DNA from: CAYHVK01 sp964360255
Lineage (GTDB): Bacteria > Bdellovibrionota > Bdellovibrionia > Bdellovibrionales > UBA1609
Assembly (NCBI GenBank): GCA_964360255.1
Contig: CAYHVK010000004.1
Coordinates: 124,001 to 188,000, forward strand
DNA: 64,000 nt
Reading direction: 5' to 3'
Part shown: piece after piece, positions 8,245 through 17,231 of the stretch
How the letters are laid out: each line of letters begins with the position of its first letter
Numbering within the stretch: the stretch's first letter is position 1
Notes under the pieces: generated by a model
What the model was told of the DNA's origin: nothing
Seen by the model: the letters and a program-made list of their open reading frames with translations, nothing else
Databases searched by the model: none
Position numbers and translations under genes: made by a program

Positions 8245-9837
8245 TTACGGCTTAATTTTTTGTAATTCTGATTGGAGCATTAATAAAGTGGGATTGTATG
8301 GAAACTGCTGAACCGCCCAACTTACATGTTCGCGGCAGGCTTGTATCTGATTTGTGCGACACAAAAGCTTGGCGTAATTCTCAACCGCGAGCGAATAATT
8401 TCCAGCCGAAAAAGATTTTTTATAAAGCTCGAGCGCTTTCTCGTAATTTTTTTCGTACTCTTCGGTGGCACCCCAATTATTCCAAGCTACGTTCCAGTAC
8501 GGATTAAACTCTGTGGCTTTTATAAAATAGGATTTCGCTTTTAATGGCTCACCCTGGCGGAATAAAATCACGCCCACGTTATTGCTCATCACTGCATCTT
8601 GCGGATGGAGCTCTAACTCACGGGAGTAAAGACGAAGGGCCGAAGACCAATCTAAGCCGCGCACATAATCGCGCACGCCGTAGGCCACTAGTAAAAGCGA
8701 AAGGCAGAACAAAATATTTTTCTTCGTCGCTTCATTACGGGCAGCGGTATATAAACCGAAAACTAAAACAGATACAAAAAACCAACCGGTCATATAAAGC
8801 CAGCGGTCGGTGTAGACCCCGTCGAGCGGCACTAAAATATGACTGTGCAAACCAAACCAGCAGAATAAAACGAAAAGAAAGAAATGAAACCACTTCCGAA
8901 ATTCGGTTTTATCAAAATAGATTTTAAGCCTGTAAAGTAAAATTAAAAAGCCAAGTCCTACCACAATAGGAAACCAAAATTCTACAAAACCGAAAGTCGT
9001 CACCACAAAGTCGGCCGTCAACGAAAGGCGCCACGGAAAGAAAAGAAGCTCTATGTAATGAGCCCAAATAAGCGGCAAGGTCTGCAAACGCTCTAAGTAG
9101 CTAGCTTGATGAAATAATAAGTGATGACTTTTAGTGGACGTTAAATTGATAGAGAAACGAAGTATTAAATACCCGACTCCGACCCAGCTGGCGGCCGCCA
9201 AGACTGAAACCAGCTTCTCACGCCGATTCTGCCATATATAGAAAGCCGTTATAAATAGAAAAAGCGCGGCCGTTTCTTTTGAGAGTAGTCCCAACCAAAA
9301 GGTCAAACTCAAAGCAAGAAACAACCAAAGCTTCGATTGAATCTGACTTGCAAGCACCAAAGAACTTAAACCGAAGAACAAATAAAGAATGTCCTGCATA
9401 TCGCAGATATATAAAACAGCCTCGGCATTAATCGGATGCAGTAGAAATAACGCTCCTACCATAAAACTGAAAGCAAACGGCAGAAATAAAAGTGAGAAGT
9501 TAAAAACTAAAAATGCATTCACCGTATGTAAAATATAATTGGGTAAACGATATGCCACCGTGTCGGCGCCAAAAAAATTCCAAATCAAAGCAAAGTGAGT
9601 CATAAGCAAGGGTTTATAATAAATTCCCTGCATTTTTTCGGCTCCGCCACTATCCATGCTGGAGCTGGTGAAATAACTGGGCCATTCAGAGAGATCATGA
9701 ATATGGCGGTTGTCGACGATATGGATTTCGTCATCCATAATAAATGGATTCTGCAAAAACCAACCGTAGACCAATGAAAAGGCCAAGGCGTAAAAAATGA
9801 AAGTGAAAAGGCGTGGGTATTTTTTAATAAAAGCCAT
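8245..9837 (-). CDS. Polytopic membrane protein with C-terminal TPRs (TMTC/O-mannosyltransferase-like)
   Basis: 530 residues from the ATG at 9837 (an in-frame TTG lies nine bases upstream). A signal-anchor is followed by a loop with MDDEIHIVDNRHI, in which the acidic pair resembles the catalytic DD/DE of GT-C glycosyltransferases. About ten further membrane spans reach residue ~390, then two or three TPR units (LHPQDAVMSNNVGVILFRQG, FNPYWNVAWNNWGATEEY and the next). This layout is that of TMTC-like proteins, which transfer mannose from a lipid donor; activity here is inferred. Confidence 0.75.
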   Translation of the reverse strand: MAFIKKYPRLFTFIFYALAFSLVYGWFLQNPFIMDDEIHIVDNRHIHDLSEWPSYFTSSSMDSGGAEKMQGIYYKPLLMTHFALIWNFFGADTVAYRLPNYILHTVNAFLVFNFSLLFLPFAFSFMVGALFLLHPINAEAVLYICDMQDILYLFFGLSSLVLASQIQSKLWLFLALSLTFWLGLLSKETAALFLFITAFYIWQNRREKLVSVLAAASWVGVGYLILRFSINLTSTKSHHLLFHQASYLERLQTLPLIWAHYIELLFFPWRLSLTADFVVTTFGFVEFWFPIVVGLGFLILLYRLKIYFDKTEFRKWFHFFLFVLFCWFGLHSHILVPLDGVYTDRWLYMTGWFFVSVLVFGLYTAARNEATKKNILFCLSLLLVAYGVRDYVRGLDWSSALRLYSRELELHPQDAVMSNNVGVILFRQGEPLKAKSYFIKATEFNPYWNVAWNNWGATEEYEKNYEKALELYKKSFSAGNYSLAVENYAKLLCRTNQIQACREHVSWAVQQFPYNPTLLMLQSELQKIKP

Positions 9838-9892
9838 TACTACCAATACTCATTCACTTATTGAAGCTCGTTAGTGTATAATTTGTCCACTT

Positions 9893-10723
9893 ATGAATAT
9901 TAAAATTAAAAACTTTTTTGACACTCTCACCTCTTCGCACACCTACGTCGTATGGGATGAAAAAACCAAAGACGGTTTAATTATTGACCCGGTCATTGGT
10001 TATGATCCACAAACGCTGAAAACATTTGAAACAACGACTCCTGATCTTATTCAATTCGTCAAAGATCAAGGACTCAAAATTCATCTCATTATTGAAACCC
10101 ATGTTCATGCCGACCATTTAAGTGGATCACAGACTTTGAAGAAAATTTGGCCTCACGCTAAAATCGCGATTAATAAAAATATCTCCGTGGTTCAGAAAAA
10201 TTTTGCTCCTTTACTTGAAATGCCGTCGTCGTTCAAAGCCGATGGCAGTCAATTCGATCAGCTCTTAAATGATCAAGAGATCTTTCACTCTGGCTCGATC
10301 AGCGGCACCGTTATCTTTACGCCGGGGCACACTCCGGCCTGCACATCATTTAAAATCGGAAACTATCTTTTTGTTGGCGACAGCATTTTCTTGCCCGATG
10401 TGGGCACTGGCCGTTGCGATTTCCCTGGGGGCAGCGCTAAAACGCTTTATCATTCGATTCATGAAAAGCTCTACAAGCTTGATCCGCAGACCGTGGTTTG
10501 CGTGGGTCATGACTACCCCCCAAAAGTGAATGATCAAACAAGAGAAGTGCGCTTTCAGTGCCTGCTCTCAGAACAAATGAGTGACAATGTGCACTTAAAA
10601 GAGAAAACGGCTTTAGAAGAGTTTGTCGCTTTTCGCGAAGGCCGAGATAGAACTCTCGCTGAGCCAAGACTGCTCCGCCCTTCTATTAAGGCGAATATTC
10701 AAGCCGGTATTTTTAATAGTTAA
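9893..10723 (+). CDS. Metallo-beta-lactamase-fold persulfide dioxygenase-like protein
   Basis: 276 residues. The metal-binding motifs are intact: ETHVHADHLSG, TPGHTPACTS, FVGDSIFLPDVGTGRCDFPGG and VCVGHDYPP. The GTGRCDFPGG stretch and the C-terminal REGRD...PRLL region are typical of the ETHE1/Blh persulfide dioxygenase group, which oxidises glutathione persulfide to sulfite and detoxifies sulfide. No sulfide:quinone reductase or rhodanese gene is adjacent. The other possibility is a generic glyoxalase-II-like hydrolase, but the motifs favour persulfide dioxygenase. Confidence 0.85.
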   Translation: MNIKIKNFFDTLTSSHTYVVWDEKTKDGLIIDPVIGYDPQTLKTFETTTPDLIQFVKDQGLKIHLIIETHVHADHLSGSQTLKKIWPHAKIAINKNISVVQKNFAPLLEMPSSFKADGSQFDQLLNDQEIFHSGSISGTVIFTPGHTPACTSFKIGNYLFVGDSIFLPDVGTGRCDFPGGSAKTLYHSIHEKLYKLDPQTVVCVGHDYPPKVNDQTREVRFQCLLSEQMSDNVHLKEKTALEEFVAFREGRDRTLAEPRLLRPSIKANIQAGIFNS

Positions 10724-10725
10724 TA

Positions 10726-11121
10726 CTACTGAACCATCACCCAGATGATGTAGAAGCCCGTAAGATGGTGAACCATTTGGTCAAGCCCGAATGAATTCCA
10801 GTAACCGGCTTTACTGCGATCTTGATAACGTCCTAAATATTTCGGACCTGATTTAAGACGATCCATAATAAAGTGAGTTATGAAATCTACAACTGCAAGC
10901 CACCAGAGACCGGTATCAACAGCAATAACAATGGCGAGAGTTAAAATGGCATGAACAAAGCAGTGTGTCGCAAGCGGAACAAAGAACTCCCACCCCGGTA
11001 AAAACTTTTTAAGCATATACTCACGTTGTAAAGGAAAGTCCGCAATGAAGTGCTTGAATTGAAACAAGACAAGTAATTGAAAGGCCCAAACCAACTGAGA
11101 TGAAACAACTTCTGATGCCAT
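10726..11121 (-). CDS. DUF3307 membrane protein
   Basis: 131 residues with four hydrophobic segments. Conserved features of DUF3307 are present: KHFIADFPLQREYML near 23-37, HCFVHAILTL, VDFITHFIMDRLKS and the C-terminal FGLDQMVHHLT. The repeated HxxxD/DxxxH arrangement inside the membrane suggests metal or head-group binding, but the family has no established function. It converges with the persulfide dioxygenase-like gene, two bases apart. Confidence 0.8.
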   Translation of the reverse strand: MASEVVSSQLVWAFQLLVLFQFKHFIADFPLQREYMLKKFLPGWEFFVPLATHCFVHAILTLAIVIAVDTGLWWLAVVDFITHFIMDRLKSGPKYLGRYQDRSKAGYWNSFGLDQMVHHLTGFYIIWVMVQ

Positions 11122-11209
11122 ACCCCTTTAAGGCTATAGGTAGTCACAAGCCCACTCAATCAAAAAACTCTTGGGCACACGACCTTTATCTTGGTAATGT
11201 GTTAACTCG

Positions 11210-11977
11210 ATGAAAAACGAAAATGCTCCAGCTCAGAATAAGCCCGAGAACCCTTTTGTAGGGCTACTCTTCAATATCGTTTTACCGGTCATGATTCTGA
11301 ATCAAGTGACGAAGCGCTTCGGCGAAGCCAATGCAGGCCTAGCTTTGGTGTTAGCCTTAGCTTTACCCATTGGTTATGGACTTTACGATTACTTCGCTAA
11401 TTCTCGTAAAAACTACGTGTCGCTTTTTGGTGTGGTTAATGTGGCCTTCACCGGCGGATTAGCCGTTCTTAAACTCGAAGGAATATGGTTCGCCGTTAAA
11501 GAAGCCGCCTTCCCCTTACTTTTAGGCATAGCGGTCATTATTTCGGGCCTAATAAATAAGCCATTTGTTAAAACTATGCTCTGGAATCCTCAGGTTTTTG
11601 ATATCGACAGGATTGAAAGGGCTATTTTTGCTAAAAATGGCGACCCCAAACTCACGACCTTGTTTAAAACATCTAATTGGGTGTTTGCACTTTCATTCTT
11701 TTTGTCGAGCCTGCTCAACTTCGTTTTAGCTAATCGCATATTCACTAGGATTGATGAAAGTTTATCAGAGACAACCAAGCAGCAAGTTCTTAATGATCAA
11801 ATCGCCCAAATGACTTGGCAAGGCTACATCGTCATTGCTTTACCACTGATGATACTAATGATGGGTCTGATGTGGTTTATTATCAGATCGATTCGCAAAG
11901 AGTCAGGCCTGACCTTTGAAGAGATCTTTAAGGACTCTTCTCAGCCGCAGCGTCCGCCTGATCCTCAGCTTCCTTAG
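11210..11977 (+). CDS. VC0807-type integral membrane protein
   Basis: 255 residues with about six membrane spans (roughly 18-32, 45-60, 73-90, 100-115, 152-175, 203-228). The block IGYGLYDYFANSRKN followed by a VNVAFTGGLAVLKLEGIWFA segment is characteristic of the VC0807 family of intracellular-septation-like membrane proteins, whose role is unknown. The C-terminal tail is Pro/Gln-rich. Its last 50 bases overlap, antisense, the end of the next gene. Confidence 0.75.
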   Translation: MKNENAPAQNKPENPFVGLLFNIVLPVMILNQVTKRFGEANAGLALVLALALPIGYGLYDYFANSRKNYVSLFGVVNVAFTGGLAVLKLEGIWFAVKEAAFPLLLGIAVIISGLINKPFVKTMLWNPQVFDIDRIERAIFAKNGDPKLTTLFKTSNWVFALSFFLSSLLNFVLANRIFTRIDESLSETTKQQVLNDQIAQMTWQGYIVIALPLMILMMGLMWFIIRSIRKESGLTFEEIFKDSSQPQRPPDPQLP

Positions 11978-12413
11978 CCGCCTCGAGATTGATACCGAGT
12001 TCTTCTTCTCCTGGGATCTTTAAGTCATTCTCTAAGCGTTTAAAGGCCTGCATGCGACGAACAAAAGCTTCACGATTCTGCTCATATGCTTTTTTACGCT
12101 CTAAAATCTCTTGCTCATGCATTTTATCGCTGACTTCGACTTTCTTAGCACGCTCAATAACAAATTGTTTACGATCTCGTTCGCGCTCTTCAACTTCACG
12201 AACCCGCTGGTCTCTCATTTCGCCGGTGCCTTTTTCGCGCTCAAGCGCCTTGCGCTCAAGAATCACCTGACGGGTGTAATAATCTTCAAATCTCTCTTCA
12301 AGATTGCGTTTTTCAATATCAAAATTTTCATCGTTTTGGGCCCAAGCCAAAACCCCAAATAAGGGTGAAAAATAGGCAGCGCATAAAAATAGGGCCAAAA
12401 CATAAGGCTTCAT
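11928..12413 (-). CDS. Secreted charged coiled-coil protein
   Basis: 161 residues. A signal peptide (MKPYVLALFLCAAYFSPLFGVLAWA) precedes a nearly continuous charged helix rich in Glu, Arg and Lys (EKRNLEERFEDYYTRQ and onward), ending in an Ala/Glu-rich tail. It should be a periplasmic coiled coil; no family is recognised. Its 3' end overlaps the convergent VC0807-type gene by 50 bases, so part of its acidic tail is encoded opposite the Pro-rich tail of the neighbour. Confidence 0.65.
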   Translation of the reverse strand: MKPYVLALFLCAAYFSPLFGVLAWAQNDENFDIEKRNLEERFEDYYTRQVILERKALEREKGTGEMRDQRVREVEERERDRKQFVIERAKKVEVSDKMHEQEILERKKAYEQNREAFVRRMQAFKRLENDLKIPGEEELGINLEAAKEAEDQADAAAEKSP

Positions 12414-12493
12414 AGCTCTATTTTGGACCTAAAGAGCCAGAGATAACAATTCTCTTTGCATTTGCTCGACCTAAATCCTAAACCTAACCCCCT

Positions 12494-13492
12494 ATGGACG
12501 CATTAATCGAGTTTGGTCTCTTTTCTGGCAAAATCTTAGTAGTTTTTATTTTCATCGTGGCCCTGCTTGTCGTCGCGCTGATTTTTTCAACCCGCAATAA
12601 AAACCGCCCGGGCATGGAAATTGAAAATCTAAATGAAAAAAATGATGAGCTTAAAGATATTCTGAGCGCCTTCGTTTTAGATAAAAAAGACTATAAAAAG
12701 CAGCTCAAAGCGAAAGAAAAAGAAGAGAAAAAAGATAAAACAAAGAAAGCTCATGTCTATCAACTCTCTTTTGACGGCGATATTAGCGCTTCACAAGTGA
12801 AAGAGCTGCGCGATGAAGTCACGGCCGTTTTGAATGTGGCTCAAAAAGGCGAAGAAGTTGTCGTTTGTGTTGAAAGCCCTGGCGGTATGGTCAGCGGCTA
12901 CGGCTTGGCGGCGGCTGAGCTTGTGCGCATTCGCGATGCTGGTTTAAATCTCACTGTTTGCGTCGATAAAGTAGCGGCCAGTGGCGGCTACATGATGGCC
13001 TGTACGGCCCACAAAATCGTGGCGGCTCCTTTTGCTATTCTTGGCTCAATTGGTGTTTTAGCTCAAGTCCCTAATGTTCATAGGCTTTTGAAAAAGCATG
13101 ATATTGATTACGAAGAGATGACTTCTGGCCAATACAAACGCACGGTCAGCGTCTTCGGTGAAATCACTGAGAAAGGCCGCGAAAAATTTAAAGAACAGCT
13201 GCAAGACACCCACATCCTCTTCAAAAAATGGGTGCACACGTATCGTCCGCAACTCAATCTTGAAGAAGTGGCCACTGGTGAATATTGGTTTGGTCTTAAA
13301 GCTATTGATTTAAAACTGGTTGATCAAATCGAAACGAGCGATCAGTATTTACAAAAACTTTTAAACACTCACACCGTCATTAAAATTAAGTTTCAACAGA
13401 AGAAAAAGCTCGGCGATAAAATCTCTGAAGCTTTCGGCATGATTATCGATCGCAGCTTCGATAAGCTTCTTCAGAAAAACAATCCGCTTTAA
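12494..13492 (+). CDS. sohB: SohB-like S49 signal-peptide-peptidase family protease
   Basis: 332 residues. A membrane anchor (residues ~12-32) and a Lys-rich cytoplasmic or linker region (62-85) precede the S49 domain. The catalytic Ser is S163 in AASGGYMMAC and the general base Lys is K215 in TSGQYKRT; CVESPGGMVSGYG lines the active site. The overall plan (N-terminal anchor, single S49 domain, ~330-350 aa) matches SohB. It is expected to degrade membrane or periplasmic peptides. Its stop directly abuts the stop of the convergent AsmA-like gene. Confidence 0.88.
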   Translation: MDALIEFGLFSGKILVVFIFIVALLVVALIFSTRNKNRPGMEIENLNEKNDELKDILSAFVLDKKDYKKQLKAKEKEEKKDKTKKAHVYQLSFDGDISASQVKELRDEVTAVLNVAQKGEEVVVCVESPGGMVSGYGLAAAELVRIRDAGLNLTVCVDKVAASGGYMMACTAHKIVAAPFAILGSIGVLAQVPNVHRLLKKHDIDYEEMTSGQYKRTVSVFGEITEKGREKFKEQLQDTHILFKKWVHTYRPQLNLEEVATGEYWFGLKAIDLKLVDQIETSDQYLQKLLNTHTVIKIKFQQKKKLGDKISEAFGMIIDRSFDKLLQKNNPL

Positions 13493-15322
13493 TTATTGTA
13501 AGAGAGGCTCTTGTAGAGAGCCTTGCAAAAGATAGACAGCGCCTCGTTGACCACTTGAGAAACCCGTGATCTTGCCCGATTCAAATTTTCGATCTTGAAG
13601 CAGAACTTCGTATTTAAATGGCAACCTCTTATCTCGAGCCACCATCTCAAACTGCCCTTCAGCGAATAAATTACCATTATCTAACATAGCAAAGCGTGAC
13701 TCAGACTTAGCAATTTTAATAGCCTCATTGGTTTCAGTTGCGATCGACTGAGATCTCATCAACTGGCTCGCCACACCGTAAAAGGTATCATTGGATGCGA
13801 ATGTCACTTCATTCAGCATGATCGTGCCTTTTACATTATAGAATTCATGAAAATCAGTTTTTGATTGCAAGTTCAGCTTCATTTCACGATACGGGAAAAT
13901 ATTAAATTTCTTAAAAGGACCGGAGTGCTCGTTTATATCTAAACTGAAAATCATATTCACCGCATCTGAGCTGGGTAGCTTTTCAAATTGCAATTGGGTT
14001 TGAGCCCCCAGACCCAATGAGTTCGCAGATCGCACCTGGCCAACATTGTGCCCATCTTTATAATTGACCTCAAATTGGGCCGGGCCCACCTCAAGCCGAC
14101 GATTTGGGTCCAGCAAGCTGAGAAAAACTTCAGCACCCTCTACATCTCCTTCAGCTTTCCATCTGTTTTTTTCTGGCCAGATGAGAGTTCCGCTCGCCGC
14201 CCCATAATTGCTGAGGTTTTTAAAGGCCGGCAAACCAAAGGCGTCCAGCACATCTTTGACACTCACCTTTTGAAACTGAATACTCAGCGGGTAAGCCTCC
14301 GCGCGAGATAAGTACAACCCTTCAGTCACAAAAATAAAATCACCTAAATCACCTTTTGAAGTGCATTGATTCAGACTGAATTTGAGATTTTTCCATTCAC
14401 GAATATAGCCTTGAGTCGCAATAGTGCAACTGCTCCATTGGTGGAGCGGCTTGAAATCTTGAATATTGAGAAGGCCCCAGCGATCAAGCAACATCACCAA
14501 ATTTGCAATGGGAACATCAGACCATTTGAGATAATTTGAAATCTGGCTCTTTTCAATTTGCCATGCGCCTTCAAAATTAATTTGCCCTTCTTTAAGATTG
14601 CCTTCGCCCTTCCAGCTGACGTCCTGCTCAGAAACCTTGATTTGAATTTGTGTCGGACCGAAAGGTTGCCCCGCCGACCAATAAAAGCCGGGCCAGAATA
14701 TAAATTCCGCGTGGCCTTCGCCGTTCTGCTGATTAAACTTCAAACTGACGTCAGCCAATTGAAATTGCGGCTCGACCTGATCATTAATAATCAACCGCAA
14801 ATTATGAATGCTAAACTCGGTTATATAGCGAAGAGTGTTGTTGATTTCTTTCTTCCAGCGAGTGGCTAAGAATTTTTCGATATTTTGAATTTCAGAATTA
14901 ATATCACCGGCTGACGAAGACGTATCTTGCGGGCAATTTGAAAGTCCTTCGCGCTCACGTAGATTCACACTGAGACGGCCAACTTGGACGTGTCCAAACT
15001 GAATCTTATCCTCCAACAATGAAGCGATCTTCAGCGGGATCACCAGCCGATCAGTTGTGAGCCTCGAGGAGCTCACACACGGGTCTTTGGCACCGAACTC
15101 CACATCTGTCAGCTCAATAGCTAAATGAGGGCGCCAGCCGTTCGCTAATGAGATCTGAGCCTTATTGAAATTAAAATAGAATCGAGTCTGTTTTTTCTCT
15201 GCTAGGGAATGCACCCACTTCGCGACCACATCAGGCGCGAGGAGGACACGCACTCCACCGCCGACAAATGTACAAAAAAGCACACCGATTAATAGCGGCA
15301 ACCACGAACGATTGGGCTGCAA
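13493..15322 (-). CDS. AsmA-like envelope protein
   Basis: 609 residues from a TTG at 15322, which has AGGTG just upstream; no better ATG lies nearby. A single N-terminal anchor (residues ~7-28) precedes a long beta-rich region with alternating hydrophobic strands, a plan shared with AsmA/YhdP/TamB-like proteins that bridge the periplasm. Typical pieces are VEFGAKDPCVSSSRLTTDRL and LIVPLKIASLL-like strands near residue 90 and repeated IxxxDxSLKF stretches. The family call rests on architecture rather than a diagnostic motif. It follows greA by nine bases and is probably co-transcribed. Confidence 0.5.
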   Translation of the reverse strand: MQPNRSWLPLLIGVLFCTFVGGGVRVLLAPDVVAKWVHSLAEKKQTRFYFNFNKAQISLANGWRPHLAIELTDVEFGAKDPCVSSSRLTTDRLVIPLKIASLLEDKIQFGHVQVGRLSVNLREREGLSNCPQDTSSSAGDINSEIQNIEKFLATRWKKEINNTLRYITEFSIHNLRLIINDQVEPQFQLADVSLKFNQQNGEGHAEFIFWPGFYWSAGQPFGPTQIQIKVSEQDVSWKGEGNLKEGQINFEGAWQIEKSQISNYLKWSDVPIANLVMLLDRWGLLNIQDFKPLHQWSSCTIATQGYIREWKNLKFSLNQCTSKGDLGDFIFVTEGLYLSRAEAYPLSIQFQKVSVKDVLDAFGLPAFKNLSNYGAASGTLIWPEKNRWKAEGDVEGAEVFLSLLDPNRRLEVGPAQFEVNYKDGHNVGQVRSANSLGLGAQTQLQFEKLPSSDAVNMIFSLDINEHSGPFKKFNIFPYREMKLNLQSKTDFHEFYNVKGTIMLNEVTFASNDTFYGVASQLMRSQSIATETNEAIKIAKSESRFAMLDNGNLFAEGQFEMVARDKRLPFKYEVLLQDRKFESGKITGFSSGQRGAVYLLQGSLQEPLLQ

Positions 15323-15331
15323 AACTCACCT

Positions 15332-15811
15332 CTATTTAAAAAAGAACTTCTTAACTTCGTACTCTTTTTCACTCTTGGGAGTTTTAAACTCTACTATATC
15401 GCCTTTTTTCTTACCAATAATTGAACGTGCTAAAGGTGAGAAAACCGAAAGCTTGCCGTTTTTAACATCGGCCTCATCTTCGCCCACGATTTGGTAAGAA
15501 ACTTCAGCATTGATATCAAGATCTTCGAGCACCACGTGAGCGCCGAAAATAATACGATCAGATTCTAAGGCTGACGGATCAATTACTTCAGAATTTGCGA
15601 TTTTACTTTGAATGTCGGCAATACGGGCTTCAATAAAGCCCTGACGTTCTTTCGCTGCATCATAATCAGCATTTTCGCTTAAATCGCCATTCGAGCGAGC
15701 CTCTTCAATAGCTTTAATTACATTCGGTCGCTCAAATTGCAAAAGCTGCTTAAGTTCTTCTTCAAGCCTAGCTTTACCTTGGACCGTCATCGGTTGTTTC
15801 TGCTCACCCAT
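15332..15811 (-). CDS. greA: Transcription elongation factor GreA
   Basis: 159 residues from the ATG at 15811, which has GGAG five bases upstream; an in-frame ATG 30 bases earlier lacks this and would give an atypical extension. GreA rescues backtracked RNA polymerase by stimulating transcript cleavage. Seen: the N-terminal coiled coil with the tip acidic residues (SENADYDAAKERQGFIEARI) and the C-terminal FKBP-like domain (GAHVVLEDLD, YQIVGEDEAD, SPLARSIIGKKKGD). Length fits the family (~158). The AsmA-like gene follows. Confidence 0.93.
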   Translation of the reverse strand: MGEQKQPMTVQGKARLEEELKQLLQFERPNVIKAIEEARSNGDLSENADYDAAKERQGFIEARIADIQSKIANSEVIDPSALESDRIIFGAHVVLEDLDINAEVSYQIVGEDEADVKNGKLSVFSPLARSIIGKKKGDIVEFKTPKSEKEYEVKKFFFK

Positions 15812-15959
15812 AAAATCTCCATGTTTCGAGAAGGGCAGCATTATAATGACAATTCACGTCTAGTCTAGAATTTTGCACCGCATCATAAATTGAGCGAAAC
15901 TGTTCTATTGCTATTTAACTGTAGAGCCGAAACAATAAATAGGTCTGAGGTACAATAGA

Positions 15960-16970
15960 GTGAGTTCTGCCCGTTTTAATCCCATCAATGTCGACAGTAT
16001 TGTAAAACGTATAAATAAATCCGACTCCATATTGTTATCAACTCATAGGCAATGTGATGGAGATGGCCTCGGCGCCATGCTCGGCCTTTACCATGCTCTT
16101 AAGAAAGTCGGCAAAGATGTACGCGTCCTCACCGTAGATGAGGTACCTAGAAAATATAATTTTCTTGAACCCGAGAAATATCTCGAGGTTTATGAAGATC
16201 TTAAGACGCCCATTGAAAAGACTGACTTGGCGATGATTTTTGATACCAATGACCGCCGACTTATTGAACCCCTCTTCACTAAACTTGAAGAGCAAGCAAA
16301 AGATATCATCTTTGTCGATCACCACCCGATTTTGCATCAAGGGCCCGAGCCAACGCCAGGTTCATTTATCGATACCAGTGCAGCCAGCACCGGTGAAATT
16401 AGTTTTTGTATTATTAAGGCTATGGGTATTCGCCTTGACGAAAAAATTGCCCGCGCTCTTTATACAAGCCTCGCCTTTGACACGCAGATCTTCAGATATG
16501 TTAAAAACTCGGGCAGCTCGCACGTGATCGCCGCCGAGCTTTTAGAGTTTGAACGTCAGGCGGAGAAAATTCACCGCAGTCTTTTTGCCAACTATACTCG
16601 CCAAAAAATTACTTATCTTGGTAAAGTTCTCAGCGAAGTTGAGTATCTTGCGGATGACCGTGTAGCGATCTCTTGCCTCTCAAAAAAAGATCTCAGCGAT
16701 CACAAGCTAGATATGGATGATTCACGGGATGTGATCGATATGATCATGAACGTGAACTCTGTTGAGTGCGCCGCTCTTTTTCGTGAAGAGGCCACTGGTA
16801 TTTACCGCATGAGCTTACGAAGCAAAGGCCATCTTGAAGTCTTAAATATTGCAGAGGGATTAGGTGGCGGCGGCCATTTATACGCTGCCGGAGCAGAAAT
16901 CAAAGGTGACTATGCTACAATTCGCAAACAAGTCGTCGATTTATTACTCGCCCGCCTCGACAAAAAATAA
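15960..16970 (+). CDS. DHH-family phosphoesterase, NrnA-like
   Basis: 336 residues from a GTG at 15960 with GAGG nine bases upstream. It has the DHH/DHHA1 plan: motif I HRQCDGDGLGAM, motif II FDTND, motif III VDHHP and the C-terminal DHHA1 substrate site GLGGGGHLYAAGA. Proteins of this type degrade nanoRNA and/or dephosphorylate pAp. The usual motif I Asp-His order (H-x-x-P-D-x-D) is present with Cys replacing Pro. It is the first gene of a tight group with the BFD-type and P-loop genes. Confidence 0.88.
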   Translation: MSSARFNPINVDSIVKRINKSDSILLSTHRQCDGDGLGAMLGLYHALKKVGKDVRVLTVDEVPRKYNFLEPEKYLEVYEDLKTPIEKTDLAMIFDTNDRRLIEPLFTKLEEQAKDIIFVDHHPILHQGPEPTPGSFIDTSAASTGEISFCIIKAMGIRLDEKIARALYTSLAFDTQIFRYVKNSGSSHVIAAELLEFERQAEKIHRSLFANYTRQKITYLGKVLSEVEYLADDRVAISCLSKKDLSDHKLDMDDSRDVIDMIMNVNSVECAALFREEATGIYRMSLRSKGHLEVLNIAEGLGGGGHLYAAGAEIKGDYATIRKQVVDLLLARLDKK

Positions 16971-16985
16971 TAAACTCATCAAGAG

Positions 16986-17231
16986 ATGAAGAAGACCAAC
17001 CCTAAATTTATTTGTCAGTGCAATCAGATTCCAAGAGATGTGATTGAAGCGGCTATTGTTCGGGGCTGTAAATCAGTGCAAAAAGTCGCCATCGCCACAA
17101 CAGCCGGAGCTGGCCAGTGCGGCGGCACCTGCCAACCCGAAATTCAAAAAATCATCGATGAAATGTTAACGAGTGATCCGGCCAAGAGCCAAGCACCAGG
17201 AAGCGATTTCAACAAAAAAGAGCCGAAATGA
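16986..17231 (+). CDS. BFD-like [2Fe-2S] protein with shifted cysteine spacing
   Basis: 81 residues: a single BFD-type domain with CQCN near residue 10 and AGAGQCGGTCQPEI near 40-53, plus a disordered polar tail. BFD domains bind a [2Fe-2S] cluster through CxC...CxxC. Here the second pair is CxxxC (CGGTC), one residue longer than usual, whereas the other BFD gene in this window (17894-18334) has a normal CGTC. It starts 15 bases after the DHH gene and its stop overlaps the next start in ATGA. Confidence 0.75.
   Translation: MKKTNPKFICQCNQIPRDVIEAAIVRGCKSVQKVAIATTAGAGQCGGTCQPEIQKIIDEMLTSDPAKSQAPGSDFNKKEPK

Noticed and set aside
8544..8927. Open frame of 127 codons antisense to the TMTC-like gene
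   Set aside because: It is a shadow of the membrane-TPR gene with a basic, low-quality product, no ribosome-binding site and no recognisable motif.
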